Assembly: GCA_963756525.1 (NCBI GenBank)
Contig: CAVWNR010000009.1
Coordinates: 1,054,001-1,118,000, forward strand
Source: CAVWNR01 sp963756525
Lineage (GTDB): Bacteria; Actinomycetota; Actinomycetes; Mycobacteriales; Jatrophihabitantaceae
DNA: 64,000 nucleotides
Reading direction: 5' to 3'
Of the stretch, positions 16,525 to 23,804 are shown piece by piece. The notes below the pieces were generated by a model, which saw nothing but the letters and a program-made list of their open reading frames with translations, made no database searches and had not been told where the DNA came from. The position numbers were made by a program, and so were the translations under genes. The stretch's first letter is position 1, and each line of letters starts with the position of its first letter.

Positions 16525-16833
16525 GTGCGGGTGATCGAGATGGACGCCCTGATCACCGAGATCGAGCGGCTGGTCTTCGAAGGCGACCGACACCGGTACG
16601 ACACCGATAACCGCTACCGCTGGCTCATCCACCCCCTGTGGATCGCGATCGGCAACGAAGCGGCGGTCCTGGAAGTGCTGCCCGGCGACTCCAGCCCATG
16701 GCGGGGACTCCGCCTGCTGCGCAACGAAATCGCCCACGTCCGACTACCCGATATCGACGAGGACACGGTGTGGCGCATGACGACGCTGCGCCCGGCCTCG
16801 CTCCGCGCCCGCCTGCGGAACCTGCCCGCATGA
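16525..16833 (+). CDS. hepT: HEPN-domain RNase toxin (HepT / DUF86)
   Basis: A 102-aa helical protein of the DUF86/HepT family. The conserved end, PWRGLRLLRNEIAH, includes the R-x4-H RNase motif (R66-NEIA-H71), followed by VRLPDIDEDTVW as in family members. Starts at GTG 16525, GTG 16531 or ATG 16540 are possible. Another ATG at 16509 (MRPER) is in a different frame and could mark a small 5' indel, since homologues often begin that way. Encoded directly after the MNT gene, it forms the toxin half of a two-gene module. Confidence 0.75.
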   Translation: MRVIEMDALITEIERLVFEGDRHRYDTDNRYRWLIHPLWIAIGNEAAVLEVLPGDSSPWRGLRLLRNEIAHVRLPDIDEDTVWRMTTLRPASLRARLRNLPA

Positions 16834-17293
16834 TCTTGCCGTGGTAGCCACCGTGGTAGCCAACGGGTTCGTCGCGGGTCGTGCAACCTGGCAAATCCGG
16901 CCGGGAATACCAGCGCGATACCACTCATACGACAGCCTCGGACCCCCCGGCCTCGGCCTGAAAAGCGGAAAGTGGTCGGCGGTTCGACCCGCCCCTGGCC
17001 ACGTTCTGAGCCCGGAATTGCTCCCCTGCAGACCCGTAGTCCGTGCCACGCGTAGATCAGCGCGCTGCAACTGCCGGCTGGCCGAGCTCGACGCCGCCCG
17101 TCCTGATCACGTCTTCCCCCCGAATGACCGGTTGGGCCGCCGCAAGGCGCGCGCAACCGGGGAAGACGTGATCACAACTCGGAAAACTGCGGTCAATCAC
17201 GACGTGAGACGCCTGCCCGGGGTCGACATACGTCAAGCGGCAGGTGCGGATCAGAAGGGTCATGCGGCTCGTGCAGCACTCCCCGCTGGCCAA
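16834..17293. other. Intergenic region with a long inverted repeat
   Basis: About 460 bp between hepT and nagB. It begins with a near-duplicate of GTGGTAGCCA at 16841 and 16852, and contains the 16-bp inverted repeat described separately. No gene is supported. Confidence 0.5.
17104..17174. repeat. 16-bp perfect inverted repeat with nested alternative stem
   Basis: TGATCACGTCTTCCCC at 17104-17119 is exactly inverted at 17159-17174. Inside it, CCGGTTG (17128-17134) and CAACCGG (17154-17160) can form a competing stem that overlaps the outer arm by 2 bp. It may be a terminator for hepT or the footprint of a small mobile palindrome; the motif CGTGATCA also occurs in the repeats at 46 and 47 kb. 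Confidence 0.6.
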
Positions 17294-18079
17294 TTAGAGA
17301 CCTTGCCAGGACGGCTTGGCGGCGTAGGTTTCCTCGTAGTAGGCGGCCAGCTGCAGTCGGGCCGCGGCCGGGCGGTCGAGGATGATCGTCGCGTGCTTGT
17401 GCAGTTGCAGCACGCTGCCCGGCCACATCGAACTGATCGGCCCTTCGACAACCTGGTGGACTGCCTGCGCCTTGCGCCGTCCGGTAGCCACGATAAGGGC
17501 GTGCCGTGACTCGAGGATGGTGCCCAGCCCCTGCGTTAGGCAGTGCCGGGGGACGGCGTCGACATTGTCGTCGAAGAAGCGCGCGTTGTCGGTGCGAGTC
17601 TGCGCGGTAAGCGTCTTGAGGCGGGTGCGGGAGGCCAGCGAGGAGCCGGGCTCGTTGAACGCGATGTGCCCGTCGGCGCCGACGCCGAGTATCTGCAGGT
17701 CGATTCCGCCAGCGGCGGCGATGTCCTGCTCGTACGCGGCGCACGCGGCGAGCAGGTCGTCGGCCAAACCGTCCGGACCGTGCACGCGCGCGGGGTTGAT
17801 GTCGACTTTGCGGGTGAAGTCGCGGTCGATAACGTTGCCGTAGCGCTGCGGATGCCCGGCCGGCAGGCCGACGTATTCATCGAGCATGAACGCGGACACA
17901 CCGGCCAGGCTGAGCAGGCCGGCGGCGACCCGGCGAGCGAGCTCGTCGTAAATGACAAGCGGGCTGGAGCCGGTGGCGACCCCGAGGGCGGCGTCCGGTT
18001 TGCGAGTGACGAGCGCGCTGATCGCATCGGCGGCAACACGTCCGGCGGCGGCGGGGTTCTCAACGATGACGACCTCCAC
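17294..18079 (-). CDS. nagB: Glucosamine-6-phosphate deaminase
   Basis: A 261-aa enzyme converting glucosamine 6-phosphate to fructose 6-phosphate and ammonia. The signatures are GVATGSSPL (phosphate loop), LDEYVGL with the catalytic Asp, and GVGADGHIAFNEPGSS with the Asp/His/Glu set. The C-terminal SSMWPGSVLQLHKH is the NagB end motif, with Gly where Ala is usual. I start at GTG 18079 because AAGGAGG lies 8 nt upstream; a longer frame to 18112 has no ribosome site. It is divergent from the permease-kinase pair, and the three probably act on one amino sugar. Confidence 0.93.
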   Translation of the reverse strand: MEVVIVENPAAAGRVAADAISALVTRKPDAALGVATGSSPLVIYDELARRVAAGLLSLAGVSAFMLDEYVGLPAGHPQRYGNVIDRDFTRKVDINPARVHGPDGLADDLLAACAAYEQDIAAAGGIDLQILGVGADGHIAFNEPGSSLASRTRLKTLTAQTRTDNARFFDDNVDAVPRHCLTQGLGTILESRHALIVATGRRKAQAVHQVVEGPISSMWPGSVLQLHKHATIILDRPAAARLQLAAYYEETYAAKPSWQGL

Positions 18080-18149
18080 TTGGTCAGCCTCCTTCGGTGG
18101 TGCGGCGTGCACGCCTCAGCTAGGTGACGCCCGAGCGCTCCGGTCACAG

Positions 18150-18231
18150 CCTGCACCTTGCCGCCGCAGCGGTCCCGCAGCGCGGCAGACCAGGCCAGCC
18201 CGTCGGTGCGTGTCCGTGTCCTGCACCTTGC
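18150..18231. repeat. Pair of 12-bp direct repeats in the nagB/permease promoter region
   Basis: CCTGCACCTTGC occurs at 18150-18161 and 18220-18231, exactly 70 bp apart, in the 242-bp divergent region. They are candidate regulator sites for both transcription units. No DasR-like or NagC-like consensus was seen. Confidence 0.4.
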
Positions 18232-18321
18232 AGTGTTCACCCGCTCGAGCAAGTTCCGTGGCGGGTTGGCCGGCCCGATCGGCGGGTAGATAAGTCGGCT
18301 GACATCTCGGAGGAACCCGAA

Positions 18322-19803
18322 GTGGAACTGCTAGAGACGTCCCAGCCCCATCTGCGTCGACGGGTCGGTGCGCTGCAGGCTACGGCGATCAACATGTCAC
18401 AGATGTGCGGAGTGGGCCCGTTCATCACGATCCCTGCCATGGTGGTGATCTTCGGCGGCCCCCAGGCAATCATCGGCTGGGTGCTAGGCGCGATTCTGGC
18501 CCTGTGCGACGGACTCGTGTGGGCCGAGCTCGGCGCGGCGATGCCCGGGTCGGGCGGCACCTACGTGTACCTGCGGGAGGCATTCCAGTACCGCACCGGC
18601 CGACTGATGCCGTTCCTGTTCGTGTGGACCGCGATCTTGTTCATCCCGCTGATCATGTCCACCGGCATCGTCGGCTTCGTCTCTTACCTGTCCTTCTTAT
18701 GGCCGTCGATGTCTACCGCCGACGGATACGGCGTCGGCATCGCCCTGATCGTGCTGATCGTGGCGCTGTTGTGGCGACGGATCGAGTCCATCGGCAAACT
18801 GGCCACCGTCTTGTGCGTCGTGATGATCTGCACCGTGCTGGCGGTGATCGTGGCCGCGTACACCCACTTTCATTCCGCACAGGTCTTCACCTACCCAGCC
18901 CATGCCTTCGACCTCGGCTCGAGCGGGTTCTGGGTCGGGTTGGCCGGCGGGTTGACGATTGGCATCTACGACTATCTGGGCTACAACACCACCGCCTACC
19001 TTGGCGCCGAGATGCGCCGCCCCGGGCGCACCATCCCGCGCTCGATCATCCTGTCGGTGCTGGGCATCATGGTCATCTACCTGGCCATGCAGATCGGCGT
19101 GCTCGGCGTGGTCAACTGGCGGGAGATGACCAACACCAGCTCCCAGGCCTACAGTTCGGTGGCCTCGGTGGTGCTGCTACGGACGTGGGGCTCGGTGCCG
19201 GCCAAGGTGATCACGGTGTTCATCCTGGTCACCGCGTTCGCGTCCGTGCTGGCCGGGCTGCTGGCCGGCTCGCGGGTGCCCTACGACGCGGCGAAGGATC
19301 ACGTGTTTTTCCCGGCGTTCGCCCGCCTGCATTCCCGACTCGAGTTCCCCACCGTCGGGCTATTGACGATGGGGGTCATTACGGTGGTCGGTTTCGTGGT
19401 CGGGGAGCTGACCTCGATCACCGTGCTGATCTCGCTGCTCACCACCGTCCTGGTGCTCATCCAGGCGCTGGCACAGATCCTCGCGCTGACCGTGCTGCGT
19501 CGCCGGCAGCCGCACCTGCGCCGCCCGTACCGGCAGTTCCTCTACCCGATCCCCAGCATCGTGGCTGCCGTCGGCTGGGTTGCCGTGTACGTGTACGCGG
19601 ACAAGAACGCCCCGGGGCTGCACCCGATCGAGCTGTCCTTGGCCTGGTTGGCCGCCGGAATCCTCGCCTTCCTACTGTGGGCACGGGCCCGGCACCGGTG
19701 GCCCTTCGGGCCCAAGGAGATCCGCGAGCACTATCTGGAGGACCAGCGCGCCGGACTGGTCGCCGACGAGATACCCGGACCTGTCGGGCCAGGCGCGCCC
19801 TGA
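18322..19803 (+). CDS. APC-superfamily permease
   Basis: A 493-aa transporter with about 12 hydrophobic segments. The APC N-terminal signature is present: the unwound first helix reads INMSQMCGVGPFITIP, followed by GLVWAELGAAMPGSGGTYVYLREAF, and the sixth helix contains YDYLGYNTTAYLGAEMRRP. The start is GTG 18322, 8 nt after GGAGGA; the frame upstream is only leader. The family normally carries amino acids, yet here the gene is flanked by nagB and a sugar kinase. This suggests that glucosamine, an acetylated amino sugar or an amino-sugar acid may be the substrate. That assignment is inference from context. Confidence 0.88.
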   Translation: MELLETSQPHLRRRVGALQATAINMSQMCGVGPFITIPAMVVIFGGPQAIIGWVLGAILALCDGLVWAELGAAMPGSGGTYVYLREAFQYRTGRLMPFLFVWTAILFIPLIMSTGIVGFVSYLSFLWPSMSTADGYGVGIALIVLIVALLWRRIESIGKLATVLCVVMICTVLAVIVAAYTHFHSAQVFTYPAHAFDLGSSGFWVGLAGGLTIGIYDYLGYNTTAYLGAEMRRPGRTIPRSIILSVLGIMVIYLAMQIGVLGVVNWREMTNTSSQAYSSVASVVLLRTWGSVPAKVITVFILVTAFASVLAGLLAGSRVPYDAAKDHVFFPAFARLHSRLEFPTVGLLTMGVITVVGFVVGELTSITVLISLLTTVLVLIQALAQILALTVLRRRQPHLRRPYRQFLYPIPSIVAAVGWVAVYVYADKNAPGLHPIELSLAWLAAGILAFLLWARARHRWPFGPKEIREHYLEDQRAGLVADEIPGPVGPGAP

Positions 19804-19811
19804 CCACGCCG

Positions 19812-20777
19812 ATGAGGATCCTGGGCATCGACATCGGCGGTACCAAGATCTCGTTTGCGGTCGTCACCGAGGACGGACGGGTGCTGGTGCAGACGCGCAT
19901 CCCCACGCGCGCTGAGCAGGGCGCGGCGGCCGTCCTGGACCGGCTGATCGCCACGGCCAGGGAGCTGATCAGCCAACAGCCGGACGAGGCCGGCCGGATC
20001 GGCGGGATCGGTGTGGCCAGCCCCGGCATTGTGCGCGAGGAAGGCGTTGAGCTAGCGCCTAACAACCAAGGGTGGGAGCACGTGGCGTTGACGCGCAGCC
20101 TTACCGAGCGATTGGGCCCGACCGCAGTCGCCGTCGACAACGACGTCAAGGCCGCCACCGCCGCGGAAGCCACCTGGGGAGCGCTGGCGGGCGTGCGCGA
20201 CGGGGTGCTGGTCAACGTCGGGACCGGATTTGCCGCCGGCGCGGTCGTCAACGGCACGCTGCTGCGTGGCGCGCATGGCGCGGGCCTGGAGATCGCCTAC
20301 CAGGTACCGTGGACGGGACGGGTGCGTAGCGTGCGGCAACACGCCGCTCCACTGGAGGAGCGCTTCTCCGGCGCAGGCCTGGCGGCTGCGGCAAGCGCGC
20401 TGTTGGGACGCCCCGTAGACACCGCCGAGGTCCTCGGCGCCCTCGCCGGTCAGGGCGGTGGGGCCATGCAAGACCCCAGACTGGTGCAGTTCGCTATCGA
20501 GGGGATGCAGACTGGCGCCCGGGCGATCGCCAACCTCGCCATCGCGTTGGACCCCCAGGTGATCGCTCTGTGCGGCGGGATGCTGCGCTCGCATGCGGTG
20601 ATCGTCCCCATCGTCCGGGACGCGCTGGAGCAGTTCGTCCCGTTTCCGCCCCGCCTCGTCATTGCCCACTTTCCCGACGATGCCGCGCTCGCCGGGGCAT
20701 GCCTACTCGCCTATCGCGCCGCGGGGGTTGCCGAACCCGACGAGCTCGCGCTGCCAACAACGCCGCTCTCGGCGTGA
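19812..20777 (+). CDS. ROK-family sugar kinase
   Basis: A 321-aa kinase starting 8 bp after the permease stop. DIGGTKISFAVV near residue 6 is the ATP phosphate motif, GIGVASPGIV follows, and VDNDVKAATAAEATWG contains the catalytic-base Asp region. The zinc-binding CxCGxxGCxE stretch of most ROK proteins is absent: after HGAGLEIAYQ the sequence is rich in Arg and Ala with no Cys. It probably phosphorylates a hexose or amino sugar before NagB. Glucosamine kinase is the simplest role; N-acetylglucosamine kinase would need a deacetylase, which is not in the window. Confidence 0.87.
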   Translation: MRILGIDIGGTKISFAVVTEDGRVLVQTRIPTRAEQGAAAVLDRLIATARELISQQPDEAGRIGGIGVASPGIVREEGVELAPNNQGWEHVALTRSLTERLGPTAVAVDNDVKAATAAEATWGALAGVRDGVLVNVGTGFAAGAVVNGTLLRGAHGAGLEIAYQVPWTGRVRSVRQHAAPLEERFSGAGLAAAASALLGRPVDTAEVLGALAGQGGGAMQDPRLVQFAIEGMQTGARAIANLAIALDPQVIALCGGMLRSHAVIVPIVRDALEQFVPFPPRLVIAHFPDDAALAGACLLAYRAAGVAEPDELALPTTPLSA

Positions 20778-20915
20778 TCTTCTATACCGCTCGCCGCGTG
20801 AGCGGACCTGGTCCCGGCGAGTTGCGTGCTCTTCGTCTTGTGACCGGAAACGGCGCCACGGCGGACGGCGCGCCGACGTCGACGGTCCTCGGTCCTGGTC
20901 GGTCGTGGAGCCGGC

Positions 20916-21641
20916 TCACCGGCTGGCGTGGACATCGACCACACCGGGGATGGGGTTGGTGTCCGCGAACTGGTCTTTCATCGCATCTACCCCGCATTGC
21001 GGATGCGCGTACCGCAGCAGGTCACGTTGGCGATGGGCGCGCTTGTGCTCCGTGTCGATGCCCATGGTCTCATTACGGCTGCGTTTGAGCGTCTCGTCGC
21101 ATTCACCGTCGCGGTTGAACGACCACATCAGCTTCGGGTCGCCCAGCGGCAGATCGTGCCCGGGGTGGCCATCGTGACGGCCGGTGTGCCAGGTGTGCCA
21201 GGTCTTGCCGTAGGAGTTCATCAGTCGCTTCAGGAACGCCGTCTCCGCCACCTCGGGCAGACCGGGCGCGACCAGCTGCCCGGAGAGGACCTCGAAGTTG
21301 TGCGGATGCCAGTAACTGCGCTCCTCGCCGGGAAGGGTCCCGAAAAGCCTCTCCGAGACGATGTATTCCACGCCGATGAGGTTCGCCCGCCGCGTGTTGC
21401 CGTCGAACAGCACACACTGCAGCAGGTCGTCATTCACCACCCGGCAGTAGTGGTGGGCTTCCATCTGCTCGCCTGGCTCGTTCTTCGGGCAGTGAAAGCC
21501 GACGACATATACGTCGAAGCCCTTCAGGGGAGCCGTGTCCTGAAGCAGGTTCGCCCCCTGTTCCAAGACCGCCAGCCACGCCCCCTTACGATGCCCAGCT
21601 GCCATCACGGGGCTGGGCCGGTGCTTGATCATCGGGTTCAT
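20916..21641 (-). CDS. DUF1264 / oil-body-associated-protein-like protein
   Basis: A 241-aa member of the DUF1264 (OBAP) family, known mainly from plants and fungi and from some bacteria; the biochemical role is unknown. The family core is clear: EAHHYCRVVNDDLLQCVLFD, ANLIGVEYIVSERLF, YWHPHNFEVLSGQLVAPGLP and YGKTWHTWHTGRHDG. The several His residues in HHYC, HPHN and WHTWHTGRH could bind a metal. The C-terminal ~30 residues after the core are less conserved. It ends a minus-strand run behind the two MEDS-related frames, 22 bp from the stub, and is probably cotranscribed with them. Confidence 0.85.
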   Translation of the reverse strand: MNPMIKHRPSPVMAAGHRKGAWLAVLEQGANLLQDTAPLKGFDVYVVGFHCPKNEPGEQMEAHHYCRVVNDDLLQCVLFDGNTRRANLIGVEYIVSERLFGTLPGEERSYWHPHNFEVLSGQLVAPGLPEVAETAFLKRLMNSYGKTWHTWHTGRHDGHPGHDLPLGDPKLMWSFNRDGECDETLKRSRNETMGIDTEHKRAHRQRDLLRYAHPQCGVDAMKDQFADTNPIPGVVDVHASR

Positions 21642-21663
21642 CGGTGTTGTCCTCGGTGCGGCG

Positions 21664-21819
21664 TCAGCGGTGGAAGGTGAGCCGGATCGTGGTTCCGGAG
21701 CCGTTCAAATGTGCCCGCAGCAACTCGATTCGCGCGGCGGGGACCGCCACGAACGCCGGCTGGTCGTCTGCGAGCCCATCGCTGACGAACGGCAGCAGCC
21801 CGGTGCGCGTGGCGGTCAT
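21664..21819 (-). CDS. 51-aa MEDS-domain stub
   Basis: A small frame whose LLPFVSDGLADDQPAFVAVPAARIELLRAHL matches the start of a MEDS domain (usual pattern: F-x-x-DGL-x-x-G-x-P-V-x-x-AVPP-x-x-x-x-LLR). It then stops. Full-length relatives are MEDS proteins fused to an anti-sigma-factor-type ATPase. The ATG overlaps the stop of the MEDS-STAS gene in an ATGA. It is probably a truncated gene that is still translated as part of the operon. Confidence 0.55.
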   Translation of the reverse strand: MTATRTGLLPFVSDGLADDQPAFVAVPAARIELLRAHLNGSGTTIRLTFHR

Positions 21820-22436
21820 GGCTGGACATCCAAGATGTCCGGCGGGATGCCCGAAAAGCAGACCTCCAGGATGCGCCGCAGCGAATACGGCGGACGATGG
21901 ATCACCACCCCGCCGTAGCCACGGGCGAAGTCGACCAACTCGGTGGTGCCGGCGACGTCGATGTAGACCAGTTCGGACAGGTCCAGGTGCAGCGGCGGGG
22001 AGTCCTCGGCGTACCCGGTCAGGGCCTGGCGCAGCATCGGCCGGGAGCTGAGGTCGACCTCGCCGGCCAGTCGCAGCCCTGCCCCGCCGGGCAGCCGGCT
22101 GATCGCGATGGTCTGTACTGCGCCGTCCTTCAGATGCACCGGATGCGCGTCCAGGGCGGCCTGCACGCCGGCCGGGTCGAACCGATGCACGTCGTACTGG
22201 CACAGGGCGCTGGCCGGGCTGGTGGCAAACACCTCGTCGACGAGCCGCTCATACTCGATCAGTCGCTCGGCACCGGGCGTGTCGGTGAGGTACCAGACCC
22301 GCTCGCCGGCTTCCAGGCCGTCCTGGACGAAGTCGGTGACGGCCTGCCGCTGATCCGACGGCGACTGAATCACAGCGCAGACGTGGTCACCCGGGGTGAT
22401 GGCCGCGGCCGAGGCCAGTGTGCGAGTCGACGGCAT
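21816..22436 (-). CDS. MEDS-STAS protein (internally deleted sensor, anti-sigma antagonist-like)
   Basis: A 206-aa protein. Residues 15-40 (PGDHVCAVIQSPSDQRQAVTDF...) and 50-85 (GAERLIEYERLVDEVF...ALCQYD) are the start and end of a MEDS (DcmR-type) sensory domain. The usual ~60-residue middle between the second strand and GAERLIEYE is missing. Residues ~115-200 are a STAS domain (LRLAGEVDLSSRPMLRQAL, LHLDLSELVYIDVAGTTELVDFA). The Ser position phosphorylated in SpoIIAA-type STAS domains appears to be Asp/Val here (YIDVAG). GGGAGG precedes the ATG. It probably takes part in partner-switching sigma-factor control, though the deletion may have removed signal sensing. Confidence 0.82.
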   Translation of the reverse strand: MPSTRTLASAAAITPGDHVCAVIQSPSDQRQAVTDFVQDGLEAGERVWYLTDTPGAERLIEYERLVDEVFATSPASALCQYDVHRFDPAGVQAALDAHPVHLKDGAVQTIAISRLPGGAGLRLAGEVDLSSRPMLRQALTGYAEDSPPLHLDLSELVYIDVAGTTELVDFARGYGGVVIHRPPYSLRRILEVCFSGIPPDILDVQP

Positions 22437-22568
22437 GACACAACCTCCCGGGTATCCGCTGCGACCGGCGAGATCGCCATATTCGACCTGATCCGTCAGG
22501 AAGTCGGAACAGCCCCGACGTTACCCGCGCCGCCGTGCGTTGGCAGCAGCGTTCACGATCACCTCTGG

Positions 22569-23726
22569 TCAGGAGGTGGCGCGGGTGATGATGTCGGTTC
22601 TTAGTTCGGCGATCGCGCTGGCTCGGGCGCCGGTCAGCGACGGTTGATCCGTGGCCAGCGTGGCTTCGACCGGAATCGGGCGAGGTTGTTCGGTGATGTG
22701 CCGCTGGACAGCCTCCAGGACGGCGGCGTTGGTACCCCACGTTCCCCCGATCACGACGAGCTCCGGGTCGCAGAAGGCGGTTGCGGCGTTGAGCACGCCG
22801 CAGAGGGCGGTGCCGAGCGTGTTCGCGAGCCGGTCTGCTCCCCGTCCGTCGAGTCGGACCAGCAGTGTCTCGATGTCGATCGCGGTGGAGCCGGTGTGGC
22901 GCAGGCCGAGTTGGGCGAACACGGTGGTGAACGGCACCGTTCGGCCGTTCGAGCCGGCAACCTGCACGTGGGCGATCTCGCCGGCGATGCCGTGGTGGCC
23001 GCGGCGGACCTCGCCGTCGGCGACGACCGCGCAGCCGAGTCCCTCGCCGAGGCGCAGGTAGACGAAGTCGTCGAGGTTGCGGTCGCGCTGCTGGCGCCAT
23101 GCCTCGCGTTCGGCGCGGGCCGCCCAGTTGACGTCGTTGTCGACCTGCACCGGGCCGCGGACGAGCCGGCGCAGCGCCGCCGCCGGGGACATCGCGCCGA
23201 GCAGGAACGGCGCGTCGGGCAGGTGCACGAGCGCGCCGGTGGCTCGATCGACCGGGTCGGCGGCGGAGACGACTGCCAGCCGCACCGTTTCGGCGGGCAC
23301 ACCGCGCGACACTGCCTGCCCGGCCTTCTTGAGTAGCCCAGTGACGGACTGCGGCGTTGCCGCTCGGCGCACCGGCTCGACCACCCGGCGACGCACCGCT
23401 CCGGACGGGTCAACCAGCTCAGCGACGATCCCGTCCGGCGCGAGGTTGACCGCCAGCGCGACGCCGGCCTGCTCGCCCAGCGCGTAGTAGGTGCCGACGC
23501 CGCCCCGACCACTGGTCCGCTCCCCGGTGTCGCGGACCAGCCCGGCCTGCTCCAACCTGCGGATCGCCTCGGCGGCGGTCGGCTTCGACAGGCCCGTGGC
23601 GAGCGCCAGTTCCGCCCGGGTCAACCGCGGGGCTTGCATCAGCGCCCGTAGGACCGCCTCGTCGGATAGCGAGCGAAGTAGCGCCAGCGACGGCTTGACG
23701 ATCGTCACGCGAATATCGTAGGACAT
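22569..23726 (-). CDS. ROK-family transcriptional repressor
   Basis: A 385-aa regulator with an N-terminal winged helix (LTRAELALATGLSKPTAAEAIRRLEQAGLV) and a C-terminal ROK domain (VDNDVNWAARAEREAW, IAGEIAHVQV, VVIGGTWG). The ROK zinc cysteines are absent, as in several regulators. The start is unclear: ATG 23726, TTG 23759 (GGGAGGA 9 nt upstream) or GTG 23708. I prefer 23726 because the first of two operator-like repeats begins at the next base and the TTG extension would translate that operator. It is divergent from the DUF1479 gene and is probably its repressor. Confidence 0.85.
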   Translation of the reverse strand: MSYDIRVTIVKPSLALLRSLSDEAVLRALMQAPRLTRAELALATGLSKPTAAEAIRRLEQAGLVRDTGERTSGRGGVGTYYALGEQAGVALAVNLAPDGIVAELVDPSGAVRRRVVEPVRRAATPQSVTGLLKKAGQAVSRGVPAETVRLAVVSAADPVDRATGALVHLPDAPFLLGAMSPAAALRRLVRGPVQVDNDVNWAARAEREAWRQQRDRNLDDFVYLRLGEGLGCAVVADGEVRRGHHGIAGEIAHVQVAGSNGRTVPFTTVFAQLGLRHTGSTAIDIETLLVRLDGRGADRLANTLGTALCGVLNAATAFCDPELVVIGGTWGTNAAVLEAVQRHITEQPRPIPVEATLATDQPSLTGARASAIAELRTDIITRATS

Positions 23727-23794
23727 CCAGTAAGGAGACTTGACTGGAGGCTGGAACAACCTCTAGCGTCCTCCCAGTAAGGAGCCCTCACTGA
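23727..23794. promoter_or_regulatory. Twin 21-bp operator-like repeats in the ROK/DUF1479 promoter
   Basis: Two copies begin with the identical undecamer CCAGTAAGGAG, at 23727 and 23774, 47 bp apart. Copy 1 ends in ACTGG and copy 2 in ACTGA, giving inverted CCAGT/ACTGG ends over 21 bp. Copy 1 contains a TTGACT (23740) that looks like the -35 box of the plus-strand gene; copy 2 falls near the expected transcription start. This is the arrangement of a repressor with two sites closing one promoter. Confidence 0.6.
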
Positions 23795-23804
23795 AGGATG
23801 TGAT

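Noticed and set aside
16970..17010. tRNA T-arm-like GGTTCGACC, possible attachment-site remnant
   Set aside because: No 5-bp T-stem with a 7-nt loop, no acceptor stem, no CCA end and no integrase nearby.
18405..20777. 790-codon plus-strand open frame
   Set aside because: Most of it is a shadow of the APC permease gene in another phase; only its last 322 codons are the ROK kinase.
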